Shown one piece after another: positions 37,401 to 50,490 of a DNA stretch of 64,000 nucleotides. The notes under the pieces were generated by a model. That model did not search any database and had not been told where the DNA came from. It worked only from the letters and a program-made list of their open reading frames with translations. The DNA comes from Paramecium tetraurelia. Its lineage: Eukaryota; Ciliophora; Oligohymenophorea; Peniculida; Parameciidae. How positions within the stretch are numbered: position 1 is the stretch's first letter; each line of letters opens with the position of its first letter. The DNA lies in NCBI RefSeq assembly GCF_000165425.1, contig NW_001799635.1, positions 62,001-126,000 on the forward strand, in the 5' to 3' direction. A program made the translations under genes and the position numbers.

Positions 37401-40140
37401 TATCAGTATCTGGATCATTAACATCTGATTTAAATATTTATTCGGATGACTTAATTTTAGGTTTGATCAATATATAAAACCTAAATGAGTAGCAATATAT
37501 AATTATTGATGATATTTAACTCTAAAAAATAAACTGTAGTGTTTGTAAATATGGATTAATAAATATTTATGGGACTGTTACATAGTCAAACTAAATAATG
37601 ATGAGGAGAATAAATTTATAAAACAATTCATGTGGTTTGAGAGGATGCATCAATATATGGACAGAAGATGAGATTTTAGTTGATATAGCAAATATGAATT
37701 AATTAAAAAGTAGGCTACTTTAATAAAAAAATTTGAAATTAAGTTTTCCTTACTCTATCTTAATTGATAATTATCTTTGTATTGGAAATGTAGCTAATTC
37801 TGGAGTTTGTCTAAGGAACAAAGACTATTCGCTTTAACTTAGCTCTTCTTAATTTCTAAATAACAGGGCAACCAATAAAGGAGGAGCTATAGTATTTTAA
37901 GGGAGCAAAGCCATTTTTAAGATATTGAATAGCATAATAGCTAATAATGCTGCCTAAGTTGCTGGAGGAGTTTATTATTCTCAATCATTCTCACAAAATT
38001 ATTCCTACCTTAATTCTTACATTTTGAATAATAGCGCAACATACTATGGAGACGATACGATTGAATTACCTAATAAACTACTAATAAATATTAACAATTA
38101 TTAATATTCAAACAAATAAGTATTCTTCAAAAATCAAATGGTAATAGATTAGGTAGTAATTTTAAACTAACATCAAAACAATTACTCAAATTATTTAATT
38201 ACCAAGTGCACAACTTATATATTTATATTAAAGGTTTGATTGGTAGAATAATGATTATATAATGATGAATTATACTTTACGATTAATACCATATGATTAA
38301 AGGAATAATAGAATAAAGAATTTAACATCAAGCAAATGTACTATTAAAGGAAGATTATATGATTTTAAGAAATTGGAGGAAAGTGAATAAAAGGATTTTA
38401 GTAATAATTTCACAAATTTAAATGAAGTTGTTTATGATAAAACATTGGAAGAATATAATTTTGATCATTTAATTATATATTTTGATCCAGATTTACCTGA
38501 TAATATAGTATTATAATTTGAATTTAAATGTGATTCAATTAGAATACCAATTATAAATGAAGATTAATAATAAATAGATACAATAATTTAATAATCAGAA
38601 GAATATTATTTAAGATTAAATGTTAAAACATTACCTTGTTAAATTGGAGAATTAAAAAATGATGAAGATTACTCTTGTCATCCTTGTGATTACACTTTAG
38701 ATTATTATTCTGTTAATCTAAATTCAAATAAATGTAAAATTAGAGATAATATTTAAATGGAATAAGTAAAGTCAGCATAAATCAAATTAAGACCTGTAAA
38801 TTATTTAATTTTATTATTATTATAGAATTTTTGGAGACCTTATTTCTATGCAGATCTTGTTGAATATTGTTATAATTTTGAACTCAATTGTTTAGGAGGG
38901 TGGAATTATGGAGATTCTTCTTGTTCTTTAGGACATATTGGAGCATTATGTGAATAATGTGATATTTATAATACAAGAGGATATGGATCATATTCAATAA
39001 GTTAAAAATATAAATGTGGATCTTGTGATGATACTGATTCAAATACTTTAATCATTATAGCCATTTCATTATGGTATTTATGAAATTAATATTATAGGAC
39101 TCTCATTTCTATTTCAATATCTGTAAAAAGCACAGTAGAAATCATTAAACAATTAGCCAAAGCATCCAAATTAAAGTAGATTGGTATTATGATAATAGTA
39201 ACAAAAAACAATGCTGTTAATTTCATCAAGATACTTACCAATTATCTTTAAATTATTGCATCTATTAGTACTTTTTANNNNNNNNNNNNNNNNNNNNNNN
39301 NNNNNNNNNNNNNNNNNNNNNNNNNNNNNNNNNNNNNNNNNNNNNNNNNNNNNNNNNNNNNNNNNNNNNNNNNNNNNNNNNNNNNNNNNNNNNNNNNNNN
39401 NNNNNNNNNNNNNNNNNNNNNNNNNNNATTTGTATAATGAATACAAAGAAATTGCATATTATTGGGAAATCATTAAGATAATCTAAAAAGAATTAATTAT
39501 TATTGTACTTACATTTTATTAAGATTAAATTATTGTTAAATCTGTATTAGCCTATGGAATTATCTTTATTTACAATTACTTAACATTATAAATATTCCCA
39601 TATTAATCTATGTAATTAAACATTTTAGATCATTAATCAACCAGAGTTTGTGGTTTTTCTATTGTTTTGGCTATTGGAATATATGGATCATTATAAAGTG
39701 GCATTATCGAAGTTTAAATTCCATTTTATATTATAATGGCAATCATCAATTTTCTATTTTTGGCCAAGCTAATCTTATAAATAATTAAGGCTTATTTTTA
39801 ATAGTTTGAACTTATAATTGATATCATCAGAGATCTTATTAGAACTAAAATCCCATCATTACAATAATATCCATTCTTTTAAAAATTATTAAAAAACCAA
39901 TAATAAACGAGATTAAGAGCTTAAAAGAATTTTAGAAAAATCAAAGTCTCTGTCATATTAATGTCAAGATAAATTCTTCAAAATAAAAAAGTCAACAATA
40001 ATAACAATACTTAAGAAAGAAAAGGAACATTTATATTTTAGACTAATCTTACCCATTCTTTAGATAAAGTATTATTTTCAGAATAATCATCTAATAGACT
40101 AAACAAGAATATTGCAGAAAAATAAAAATTGATAGAATGA
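31408..40140 (+). CDS. Giant LamG-like/Cys-rich/multi-TM surface protein, copy 1 (contains assembly gap)
   Basis: Starts with a signal peptide (MQLFSILFLILIFEVNAQ) completed across intron 31443–31466. LamG/ConA-like domains follow (AYSYSFWIKYA; WHFFIFEQGGGE), then from about 32,810 to 34,560 many CxxC furin-like repeats (CSTCDGPTANDCLSC). Next is a long Ile/Asn-rich beta-helix-like region to about 38,100. The end is an EGF-like block (CSLGHIGALCEQCD) and several TM helices. Other introns include 31978–32000, 32788–32809, 33081–33104, 33606–33628, 34991–35012, 37346–37370, 38796–38825 and 39074–39097. A 37-nt intron near 38,110 is needed to keep the frame. The TM region is interrupted by 150 Ns. 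Ciliates have families of such receptor-like proteins; ligands are unknown. Confidence 0.8.
38234..40031 (+). repeat. Direct repeat, copy 1 (3' end of surface-protein gene)
   Basis: 38,234–39,277 matches 45,991–47,034, and 39,428–40,031 matches 47,541–48,144, with no net length change in either block (1,044 and 604 bp). By eye I count about 10 and 4 substitutions, roughly 99% identity. The two introns match as well as the exons. Flanking sequence on both sides is far more diverged. Confidence 0.93.
39278..39427. other. Assembly gap (150 N)
   Basis: A run of exactly 150 Ns in the TM-coding part of surface-protein copy 1. In copy 2 the two flanks are separated by 506 bp (47,035–47,540), so the gap is probably a fixed-size placeholder that is about 356 bp too short. 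The frame across it cannot be read. Confidence 0.97.
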
Positions 40141-40335
40141 ATTCAATTTATAAAAAACTTAATATCTTAGGCATCTAAATCAATTCTCTTGATTAAATTT
40201 CTTCTCTTCTTTATTACATATCTATAAATAATTATATATCCAGATTATTTAAAAAAAAGTTCTTATTTAATTAAATTATAAATCAAAATCTTAAATTTAA
40301 AACAGGATGTAACAACATCTGATCTTTATTTTTTT

Positions 40336-43300
40336 ATGGATAAGGTAATAATAGCTTGTTAATATTAAAGAGTACTAAGCTAATTTGATGAATTTCCAAA
40401 CCACTTATTTAATAGCGATAGAAAATAGAAAAGATTACTCTAATCAGAATGCCATTATTCCTGTTAAGAATGTGATGGATCTACTGAATAAGATTGTTTA
40501 TCTTGTAATTCAGGAGTTGGCCGATATTATGATTCAATAAAAAGAATATGTTATTGCGAGAATAATCTTTTTGATGTTGGACTTTAAGAATGCTAAACTT
40601 TCGTTGATGCAGTTCCCTCTGGAGAATTAAATTAAGAAAACTATCAAAATGAAGGATTTTGTAAATTTGGACAATTTAAAGTTCTGTTAGAAAACAATAC
40701 AATCGTTTGTTTAAATTGGTACTTAATCAATATATGTTCAGTCCAAAGTCATTAAATGGCAATATCAATTGTTTAGACTGCTATCTTAATCCAGATCTCT
40801 GGTATAAGGAGCCTAGATGCACTTCGGATTTTATAAGGCTCAAAGTAGATGAAAATTATGGTTATTTGATGTAAATAAGAGAGGAAATCGATTTTGAGAC
40901 ATACTTTATAACTGAAACATTTTCTTTGATATCAAATCCCTACTATTAAAAACTATGTTCAGAATAAGATTTGATTCTAGAGGTATTAGATTGCAAACTG
41001 ATGAATTAAAAACATTTAGATAAGGAAATATATGCTGTATGCAAAGATAATTCCTTTTACACATCTAACACTTGCATTTTATGCCCAATGTTTTGTTTAA
41101 GGTGTAATAAAAATGAATGCATAGATTGTATTAATCACTCATACTTATAAAATGGTGTATGTTTTGAATGTCCTTAAGAATGTAAAGAATGTGAATATAA
41201 TTATGATTTGAATATTGTATAATGCAATTTATGCTATGAGTAATTATTACTTTTAATTAGGTATTCTGGATTAGTTTAAGGAAAATGCATAGAGTGCGGA
41301 TTAAATTGTGTTTCATGTATGTTTTGGAAATTTTATGATGAAGATTATGGAATTTGGGTACAATAGCTCAGATGTATTTAATGCGTTGATCCTTCCAAAT
41401 ACTTTCTCTCATTCAACGGTCTTGATTGTTTAGAAAACATGCTTCAAAATTGCCTATATGCATATCAAACAGATGACCTTTTCTTTTATTATATGACAAC
41501 TTATGATTATAAATTTAAAAGCTTTTCAGATATTTTATCTGGATGTGCTAGATGCAAAGAAGGGTATGACGTAGATTATAAAGGAAAATGTGTTCCTTCA
41601 GAAGACGCAAATGGTCCTTGCTTGTTTATTTACAGAAATTATTATGATGAAAATTTATGTCTAATAAGTGATTAGCAAGGGAGTATACAGAACAACCAAT
41701 GTTCTGAGATCATTTCAAATTGTTAGAAATGTATATTAGAGTCTTGGACTTACAAATTACTTTGTATTCAATGTCAACCTGGGTACTATGCTCATAGATT
41801 ATTCGGTTATTGTATATAATGTCCTGAAGAATTGAATTGTTAAGTGTGCTATCAATAGTAAACTCTCTTTTAAGATAGTTGGGTAGTAAATATCCGAAGC
41901 TTTTATGAAGGTGCTATTGATGCTGTGTATGTTTAAACGGAGACCACAATTCCAAAAACTTTTAGAACATATGCATAAAGCTAGAATATTAGCGATTATG
42001 AGGTTTCGTGCGAATTATGTTTCGATGGATTTTAGCTTTATAATAATATTTGCATTGTAAAATGTCCATAGGATTGCTTGGAATGCAAAATTGAGAATAA
42101 TTAAAACATCTGTATAAGATGTTAAAATGATTAATATGGAAAAGTATAATCCTTAGTTAACAATAAATGCTTGTCCTGCCCTTCAAACTGTGAATTATGT
42201 ATACCAAGGAGTCTTGAGGAAATTAATAAGTTAAATCCTTATTTTGAAGATTAAAAATATGATAATTTTGCTAACCGATGTGTAAAAAGCTCTAATCAAT
42301 AAACATTTGCTTATTATCCTGACTATGGATATTTTATTAATTGCGAAACTAAAGATACTTTATGTTAAAATGTTTTGGCAATTACTCTAAAGTTGTATTG
42401 CAATCAAGAGTAATATAATTAAGATTTAGAGCTTTCATCTGATACTTTGGAAAAAAGGAATACATTTTTGAAAACCACATTATTATTAGATGATCTTCTT
42501 ATTAATTCGTTTTAATATTTCGAAACTGATTGGTTTTACTCTTTATTGAACATTAAATAAATAAAGATACTTAAAATAATAATTTAAACACAACTGAAAT
42601 AGGATTGTTATATAAAAAATAAGGTGACAATTGCTTAAATTTTTCGAATGCATGTATTCTCCTTAAGGTATTAAGTATATTACTATTTAGTTCTGTAAAT
42701 CTTGAATTTATTGGGGCTCAGGATGCTACTTTTTATATCTTTGACACTTTAGAGTTTCACAACTTTACAAGCATATCTTTTGATGCAATAAACTTTGGTT
42801 TCAAGACATCACCGATTATACATCAATAAAATTTTAAGTTTCTAAGTATTTTGCAATAGACAATACTATTTAAAAATTTATAAATTATTTAGGAGGCTAA
42901 ATAGATTTAAGATATAAATATTTAATTTAATAACATCGAATTAATTTATATTTTAGATGTGTAAGTCTTAAATCTAAACCTGAATTCTACAAATGGATTA
43001 TTTTAATTTACATAACCAGATTAAACGAATACAGGAGTAATTAAGTTTGAAAACTTAGATATTTAATCAACAAATTTAATCAATTCTACTCTAATATCTT
43101 ATGAGATTACCAATTCATTTATAATTTATTTAGAGAACATCTCAGTTAATTTAAATTTAACAAATTCAGAATTTTTTGCATGCAAATAAGTGATTAGTTT
43201 CGGAAATTTAATCATAAACAAATTGGAACTTACTAATTCTGTAATTAAAAATTCTTCGTGCTTGATTTAGGGAAATTTCATCAAACTAATTGATATAAAT

Positions 43301-46300
43301 GCTATTACTTTACAAAACAATCAATTTGATCAAAGCAACTTATTGTCTTTAAACAACAACATTACATTATCAAATTTAAAAATAGAAAATTGTGTTTTGC
43401 TAAACAGTTATTTAATATTGAATCATTTAGCTGAAAATAATCAAAAAGATATTATGTATTTGTTTAAATTCAGCAATTTTGCAATAATAAATAATAAATA
43501 TAATTTAGGTACTAAGTACATTACCATCTATCGTTATACTTCTACTACTTCGAAAATTATTTTAGATTAGCTAAAAATTAACAATAATTAAATAATTGAC
43601 ACTGAAGTGAAAAATTAAAAGAAAGAATCAAGCGCCTCAATTATATTAGAAAGTGATCAAATATCTCTTAAAAATTTTGAAATATTTAAATTAAGAGGGA
43701 TAACTGATTTTTCTATAATAAATTCTCAAAGTTTAACTATTAATGATTTATACATCACCTCTTAGATCAGCAAAGAAAAGTTGTTTTTATAGAAATCATC
43801 ATAAACCAGCGACTTAGGAATAATATTTAACATTTATTCTGTAAAATTGATGAGATTTATTGGAGTACATATAGAATCTCTGTTTCTTCATAATTACCCT
43901 ATTATTTATTATGAACAAGCGACAAAAACCTTATTAAATCAAGATGGCTAAATTGAAATTTTTAATTCAATATTTACAAATAATCTTTTATTTTAAAGTA
44001 ATTCTTAATTTAGTACTAACCTAATCGAAATTTTCTCTGGATAAAAGGTAATAATTAATGTCATTAATTCTACATTTGAAAATAATATTATCTATTTTTA
44101 AACATCAAGTATAGGCGATTAATCAGCAAATCTGTTAGATATTGATTGCTCTGAATGTTCAGTTAGTTTTAAGGAATTAAACTTTTTATCCAACGTAGCA
44201 ATTAATACAACTTCTTCAACACTCTTTATCAAGGCTACGTAAATCTCAATCAGTGAGAGTGTCTTTAATTAAAGTGGTTTTGTTAGTAAATACATAATAA
44301 GTTTCTTAAATCAAATATAAGTAGATTATGATAATAGTTTATTTTATTAAGGATCTGGAAGTGGAGTGTATTAAACTGATACTATGTATGTAAATAATTG
44401 TAAATTTTTGAATCAATATGGCTCAAAAGGGGCATCCTTCTTATTTTCCCCTTTAAACTCAGGATACTTAAGGATTGAAAGTACTATAATTGATACTTCC
44501 TAAAATTACTTCATATAAAAAATTGAGAAAGGAGGTGTAATTTTTATTAAGTTCTTCCACAGTCAAATTTTAATTGGAGATCATTAACTGCTAAGTTTCA
44601 AACATTTATTCAATTTAAGGGGGGTTAATAATGATAGAAAGTCCATAAAACAGCATTTAAATTTTAATCAATAACCCTCATAGATTGAGAATTTTTTCTC
44701 TCTAATTGGATCATTAGTTTACTTTAATTTTGAAGAATTATATGCTAATACCTCTTTACTATAACTTTAAAATTTAAAATTATCAAACACATTAGAGGGT
44801 TTTTCCAAGTATATTTAATTGTTTTATAATAATAACAATATTAATCTACAAGAAATAGAAGCATCAGAAAATTTTTTAATTTTATTGTATGAGAGATCTA
44901 TAATATTTTCTAAGTTAGGTAGAATTTCAATAATGAACCTAATAATTTCTGGACTAATTAATGAAATCATTATTTATGATTAATCTATTAAAATGTTACA
45001 AGTTAACTCCATTTTTATAACAAACTCATCAATAGCCAATAAAGGACTGATATACGTAGCTCCATTTTAAAGTAATATTTAAATATTGATTTTTAGATTC
45101 AAATTTTTCTATTGATATAAATTCTTTTTTGGTAGAAAACCTAATAACAAATACAGAAGAAATTAAAAATTCATATTAAAAGCATACAAATATAAGTAGG
45201 GAAAATATCTAAGGTATCATAAATATTATAAATATTCATGAAAATGGGAAGATAAAATTTAGGAACATAAAATTTTAGGATAATTATTGTTCTAATTGTT
45301 TAGCAGGTCTAATGAATTTTCAATTTAATACCTATAATAATTACAATTTAGATATTTATGACATCACTTTTAAATAGAACAAATGTGGATAACGAGGCTG
45401 CCTAAACATAATTTAGGATAGCATCTATTATTATCATATCGATGATGAGGATAACCAGAGATTATTAGAAGGTGAAGAAGTAAATAACGGCATAAATTAT
45501 GCTATCGCAATTTAAGATTATTATTGACTATTAAAACTAAGGGACATATGGTGTTTGCCTGCCCTTATAGAATTTAGCAGGATAGATCAATGGAGCAATA
45601 TTTGCTTAAAACACTGCTATAATATCAGGAGGTGCAGTATATTCATTTGGAAATAAATCAAATTTGCTAATAAAGAAAGCTCAAATAGTAGAAAACATTG
45701 CTGCTTTTGGAGGTGGTATGACAATTCGAAATCACTTTTCTCCAAATTTAGTTTAATATGAAACACTTTTCTTTCGAAAACTCAGCTCTTTATTTTGGAA
45801 ATGATTATGCAGAATATCCAACTCATGTTATCATTTAAATAAATAATTACAATCAATTTATATATAAATAAAATTCTATATACACAGAATAAAATAAAGT
45901 TAAAATTTACACTGCTACTTAATTGAAAAATGAATCATAACTAAAATGGATTTCATTACCAAGTGCTTAACATCTTAATTTATATGAATAGTTTGATTGG
46001 TAGAATAATGATTATATAATGATGAATTATACTTTACGATTAATACCATATGATTAAAGGAATAATAGAATAAAGAATTTAACATCAAGTAAATGTACTA
46101 TTAAAGGAAGATTACATGATTTTAAGAAATTGGAAGAAAGTGAATAAAAGGATTTTAGTAATAATTTCACAAATATAAATGAAGTTGTTTATGATAAAAC
46201 ATTGGAAGAATATAATTTTGATCATTTAATTATATATCTTGATCCAGATTTACCTGAAAATATAGTATTATAATTTGAATTTAAATGTGATTCAATTAGA

Positions 46301-48259
46301 ATACCAATTATAAATGAAGATTAATAATAAATAGATACAATAATTTAATAATCAGAAGAATATTATTTAAGATTAAATGTTAAAACATTACCTTGTTAAA
46401 TTGGAGAATTAAAAAATGATGAAGATTACTCTTGTCATCCTTGTGATTACACTTAAGATTATTATTCTGTTAATCTAAATTCAAATAAATGTAAAATTAG
46501 AGATAATATTTAAATGGAATAAGTAAAGTCAGCATAAATCAAATTAAGACCTGTAAATTATTTAATTTAATTATTATTATAGAATTTTTGGAGACCTTAT
46601 TTCTATGCAGATCTTGTTGAATATTGTTATAATTTTGAACTCAATTGTTTAGGAGGATGGAATTATGGAGATTCTTCTTGTTCTTTAGGACATATTGGAG
46701 CATTATGTGAATAATGTGATATTTATAATACAAGAGGATATGGATCATATTCAATAAGTTAAAAATATAAATGTGGATCTTGTGATGATACTGATTCAAA
46801 TACTTTAATCATTATAGCCATTTCATTATGGTATTTATGAAATTAATATAATAGGACTCTCATTTCTATTTCAATATCTGTAAAAAGCACAGTAGAAATC
46901 ATTAAACAATTAGCCAAAGCATCCAAATTAAAGTAGATTGGTATTATGATAATAGTAACAAAAAACAATGCTGTTAATTTCATCAAGATACTTACCAATT
47001 ATCTTTAAATTATTGCATCTATTAGTACTTTTTAATTATAATTACCTTAAAATATGGAATCAGCTATGAATTCTTTAGGAAATCCAGTAGAAACAATGGC
47101 ATATTCTTTAGATTGCTTTTTAAAAGATATATTTGAAGGCATTTCAATTCATTATTCAAGAACAATATGGTAATTAATTATGCCAATTGTTTATATTCTT
47201 TTATTCTTATAATTGTATGAAGTAGGAGTAATTCTTAAACAAATTGATTTTAATTGTTGTGTAATTTCAACATCATTGATTTATATGTTCATATATTTTC
47301 AACCTAATATCATTGCTGGATAAATTGGATTGTTATCTTATAGATCAATCTCAGAATATAAATGGATATTAGGTAATGTTGCTAATAGATATGATACAAA
47401 TGATCATTATAAATGGTTACTTTCATTCAGTTTTCCAGTTTTATTTACTTTTGGTGTTTTATTACCTGCATTACTATTTAATAGACTTTATAAAATTAGA
47501 AATACTTTATAAAATATGAAAAATAGATTAATTTGGGGTTATTTGTATAATGAATACAAAGAAATTGCATATTATTGGGAAATCATTAAGATAATCTAAA
47601 AAGAATTAATTATTATTGTACTTACATTTTATTAAGATTAAATTATTGTTAAAGCTGTATTAGCCTATGGAATTATCTTTATTTACAATTACTTAACATT
47701 ATAAATATTCCCATATTAATCTATGTAATTAAACATTTTAGATCATTAATCAACCAGAGTTTGTGGTTTTTCTATTGTTTTGGCTATTGGAATATATGGA
47801 TCATTATAAAGTGGCATTATCGAAGTTTAAATTCCATTTTATATTATAATGGCAATCATCAATTTTCTATTTTTGGCCAAGCTAATCTTATAAATAATTA
47901 AGGCTTATTTTTAATAGTTTGAACTTATAATTGATATCATCAGAGATCTTATTAGAACTAAAATCCCATCATTACAATAATATCCATTCTTTTAAAAATT
48001 GTTAAAAAACCAAAAATAAACGAGATTAAGAGCTTAAAAGAATTTTAGAAAAATCAAAGTCTCTGTTATATTAATGTCAAGATAAATTCTTCAAAATAAA
48101 AAAGTCAACAATAATAACAATACTTAAGAAAGAAAAGGAACATTCCTTTTTGAAACTAAATTAACATTAAATTTATTAGAAACAAAGCAAAATCAATAAC
48201 GATCTTCATTAGATGAAGATAATAAAAAAATTTAGGTAATAGGATTAAATGTTAATTGA
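40336..48259 (+). CDS. Giant Cys-rich/multi-TM surface protein, copy 2, 5'-truncated
   Basis: A tandem paralogue of the preceding gene. The first in-frame ATG is at 40336, but the frame is open back to the TGA of copy 1 (40138–40140), including a hydrophobic stretch (LLIKFLLFFITYLQ). The LamG-like part is missing. It starts at the Cys-rich repeats (CHYSCQECDGSTEQDCLSC) and continues with beta-helix-like and C-terminal EGF/TM regions. Introns occur at positions homologous to copy 1. Most frame changes are explained by introns (for example one of 25 nt near 45,070 and one of 37 nt near 45,480). One shift at about 45,720–45,790 is not, so this copy may be degenerate or contain a sequence error. 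Confidence 0.6.
45991..48144 (+). repeat. Direct repeat, copy 2
   Basis: Partner of 38,234–40,031. It includes the 506 bp (47,035–47,540) that correspond to the N gap in copy 1 and encode TM helices such as MPIVYILLFLQLYEVGVIL and FPVLFTFGVLLPALLF. Confidence 0.93.
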
Positions 48260-48304
48260 ATTTATAAAATAAATTTATTTGAATTTTTATCATTATATGT
48301 TAAA

Positions 48305-49171
48305 TCATTCAAAACATTTAAATCCATCATTTGGTATAAAAGGAGAAAATTAAATTCTTGCAGGTAATTTGTATTCTTTTTTAAATAGAGGTTATTAATT
48401 ATTTATTGAAATATTCTTGATACTATTTACTAAAGATTCAGCTTCGATGCTTGCCTCTAATAAACCAATAAAAGGAGGAATTATAATGTCAGACTAAAAT
48501 AATTCTGAGATTACTTGATCTTCCTTCCCTAAGATCATTTTGCTTCTCTCCGATAAGTAATTTTAGTCATCCTTTTAGTATCCATTAAATATGCGATGAT
48601 TATTAGTGATTTAAGGAGTCTTTATTTCAAGACTGGGTTATTCATTCATTTTCTTATCTTTTCTAACTGGATCAATAATTGATGGCTTTAGAATAGATTA
48701 CCCTTAATCTTTTTTGATATCAAAATAGTATTACGTAGATATTCCATTGAAAATATATTTTCAAATAGCTAAATAAATTTACTTCATACATCATGGCGTA
48801 ATTCATCAAAACCTTTCTATTCTATAAGTACCATAAAGTTAAGATGAATCTTTAAACTAGTTTCACATGTCTCAGAACACATTAATCCAACGTTAGATTC
48901 TTATTATATTAATTATTTCTATATATTTTCAAAAGTTTAATACATGGATATTTTCTACAATTTCTTTGATCGGAGTGTTTTACACATTAAAAAAACGCTC
49001 CACCTCTATTTTAGGGGGATTAGTCCCAGCATAAAAAATTGCTTTAATTTTATTTTTGCTAATTATTTCATTAATATCAGAAGGCTATTTAGGTGGCCTT
49101 AAAACAAAAAGAGAAAAGCTCTCCATAGAATGCCTCACTTTTTCTATCAGATATATCAGGTCTGAATTCAT
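48305..49171 (-). CDS. Hypothetical protein
   Basis: A 264-aa model. Introns are 48919–48943, 48769–48789 and 48709–48734, all needed to pass TGA codons and together preserving the frame. The N-terminal half looks folded (YLIEKVRHSMESFSLFVLR, KIKAIFYAGTNPPKIEVERF, LKIHLNFMVLIEQKG). The C-terminal half is extended and polar. No family recognised. The start ATG at 49171 is the best candidate. It is convergent with surface-protein copy 2, 45 bp away. Confidence 0.62.
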
Positions 49172-50094
49172 GATGGAATAATATATTTTATAAAATTTAT
49201 GCTTCTAAAAAGTAATAAAAACATCTTATTAATTAATAGAAATTCAAAATATCGATATTAAGGCGGTTCTATTGAGACCTAGAACTCCCGATACTAATCT
49301 TACTTGAGTGTAAGTTTGAATATGTTTGTGAAATGATCAAATAGAATTTTCAGACTGCTACCATCTCTATAATAATAACATTCTAAAATAATTAAATCAA
49401 CTTTATAGCACCTTTATTTTCAAAAAATTAAATATACTCTACTATTAGTGAATTTAAATTGAAATTCCAGCGAAACATAATGTTTAGATTTAGTAAATTT
49501 AATTATTGCCACAATATCCTTTCTTGAATAAGGTATTCTTCTAATTTTATTATTATTGTGATTTAAAAAGTCCTTAATATGATGTATAAGTTATGAAATT
49601 TCAATAATTTTGAGTCACTAAAGTATTTTTAGCAATAATTCATAAAATAAATTGATTTTGATGATTTTTTTTCCATAAATTCGTAATCCAATAATAACTC
49701 AAAAGGAGATCAATCAAAAAGATATTGATTAAAATGTTTTGGATTTACATTTATATTATAGCAATTAATGTTGAATAATGAAGTTTATTGATGTAATTCA
49801 CATTGAAAGACAGTGACTATTTTAGGAGGTTTTCAAAATCTGATGTATCAGAGAAAAAATAACTAGTTGGTTTTGACTTGTAATATAACAATATCGTATG
49901 ATTAATCAATCAATGATTTATCTCTCAAATTTAATCTTCTTATCCATTTAATATGATATCAAGAAAAATTTAGCAAATTAAATTCATCTCTTACTTCATA
50001 AAATTGGAATGTTTAAATAGAGGAGCATATCGATAATTAAAATAAAATTGACTTAATATTAGAATCTTTCTAAAGTGTTACAAAGTGTAATCAA
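49172..50094. other. Intergenic region, no confident gene
   Basis: About 0.9 kb, AT-rich. Short open frames occur in several phases, as expected with one stop codon, but no stretch shows convincing protein composition or splice structure. Confidence 0.4.
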
Positions 50095-50445
50095 ATGAAA
50101 ATTTTCTTAAATTATTTATTTAAAACTGAAATTATAGAAAGATATTACAATTAATAAAGGCAGTATTTAGTATATTATTCTCTAATTTAATAAAAAGAAT
50201 AAAATAACCTTCAATTAGGTATTGTTTGTGAAAGAAAATTATGTTAAAAATTAATTGATTATTGCTATGAAAATTAGTTAGAAAATAGTGTTATGACCAA
50301 AGAAGTACAACTTGATTACATGAAATCAATTGCATTTAGGAATAAAGAATATAATTAGAAAAATACTGCATTAATTCTTAATATTTATGTATCAAATAAT
50401 CAAATTTATGTTTAGTATATTCATATTACCTTCATACTGGATTGA
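50095..50445 (+). CDS. Small ORF, doubtful
   Basis: 116 codons from ATG 50095 to TGA 50443. The frame is open upstream for a further 45 or so codons with no ATG. The composition is protein-like in places (GIVCERKLCQKLIDYCYENQ; TKEVQLDYMKSIAFRNKEYN), but random AT-rich sequence with a single stop codon gives frames of this length at a noticeable rate. No family or domain. It ends 45 bp from the convergent homeodomain gene. Confidence 0.33.
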
Positions 50446-50490
50446 AAGATGAAAATATTATATATTCTCTATGTTATATATATTTTAATA

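Noticed and set aside
39171-39486. ORFs spanning the N run on both strands
   Set aside because: They exist only because Ns contain no stops. The real coding frame is the plus-strand surface protein, and the gap length is probably wrong.
49260-49320. tRNA-like stretch (GGTTCTA…GAACTCC)
   Set aside because: I could not form an acceptor stem, D-arm and anticodon arm together, so no tRNA is called.
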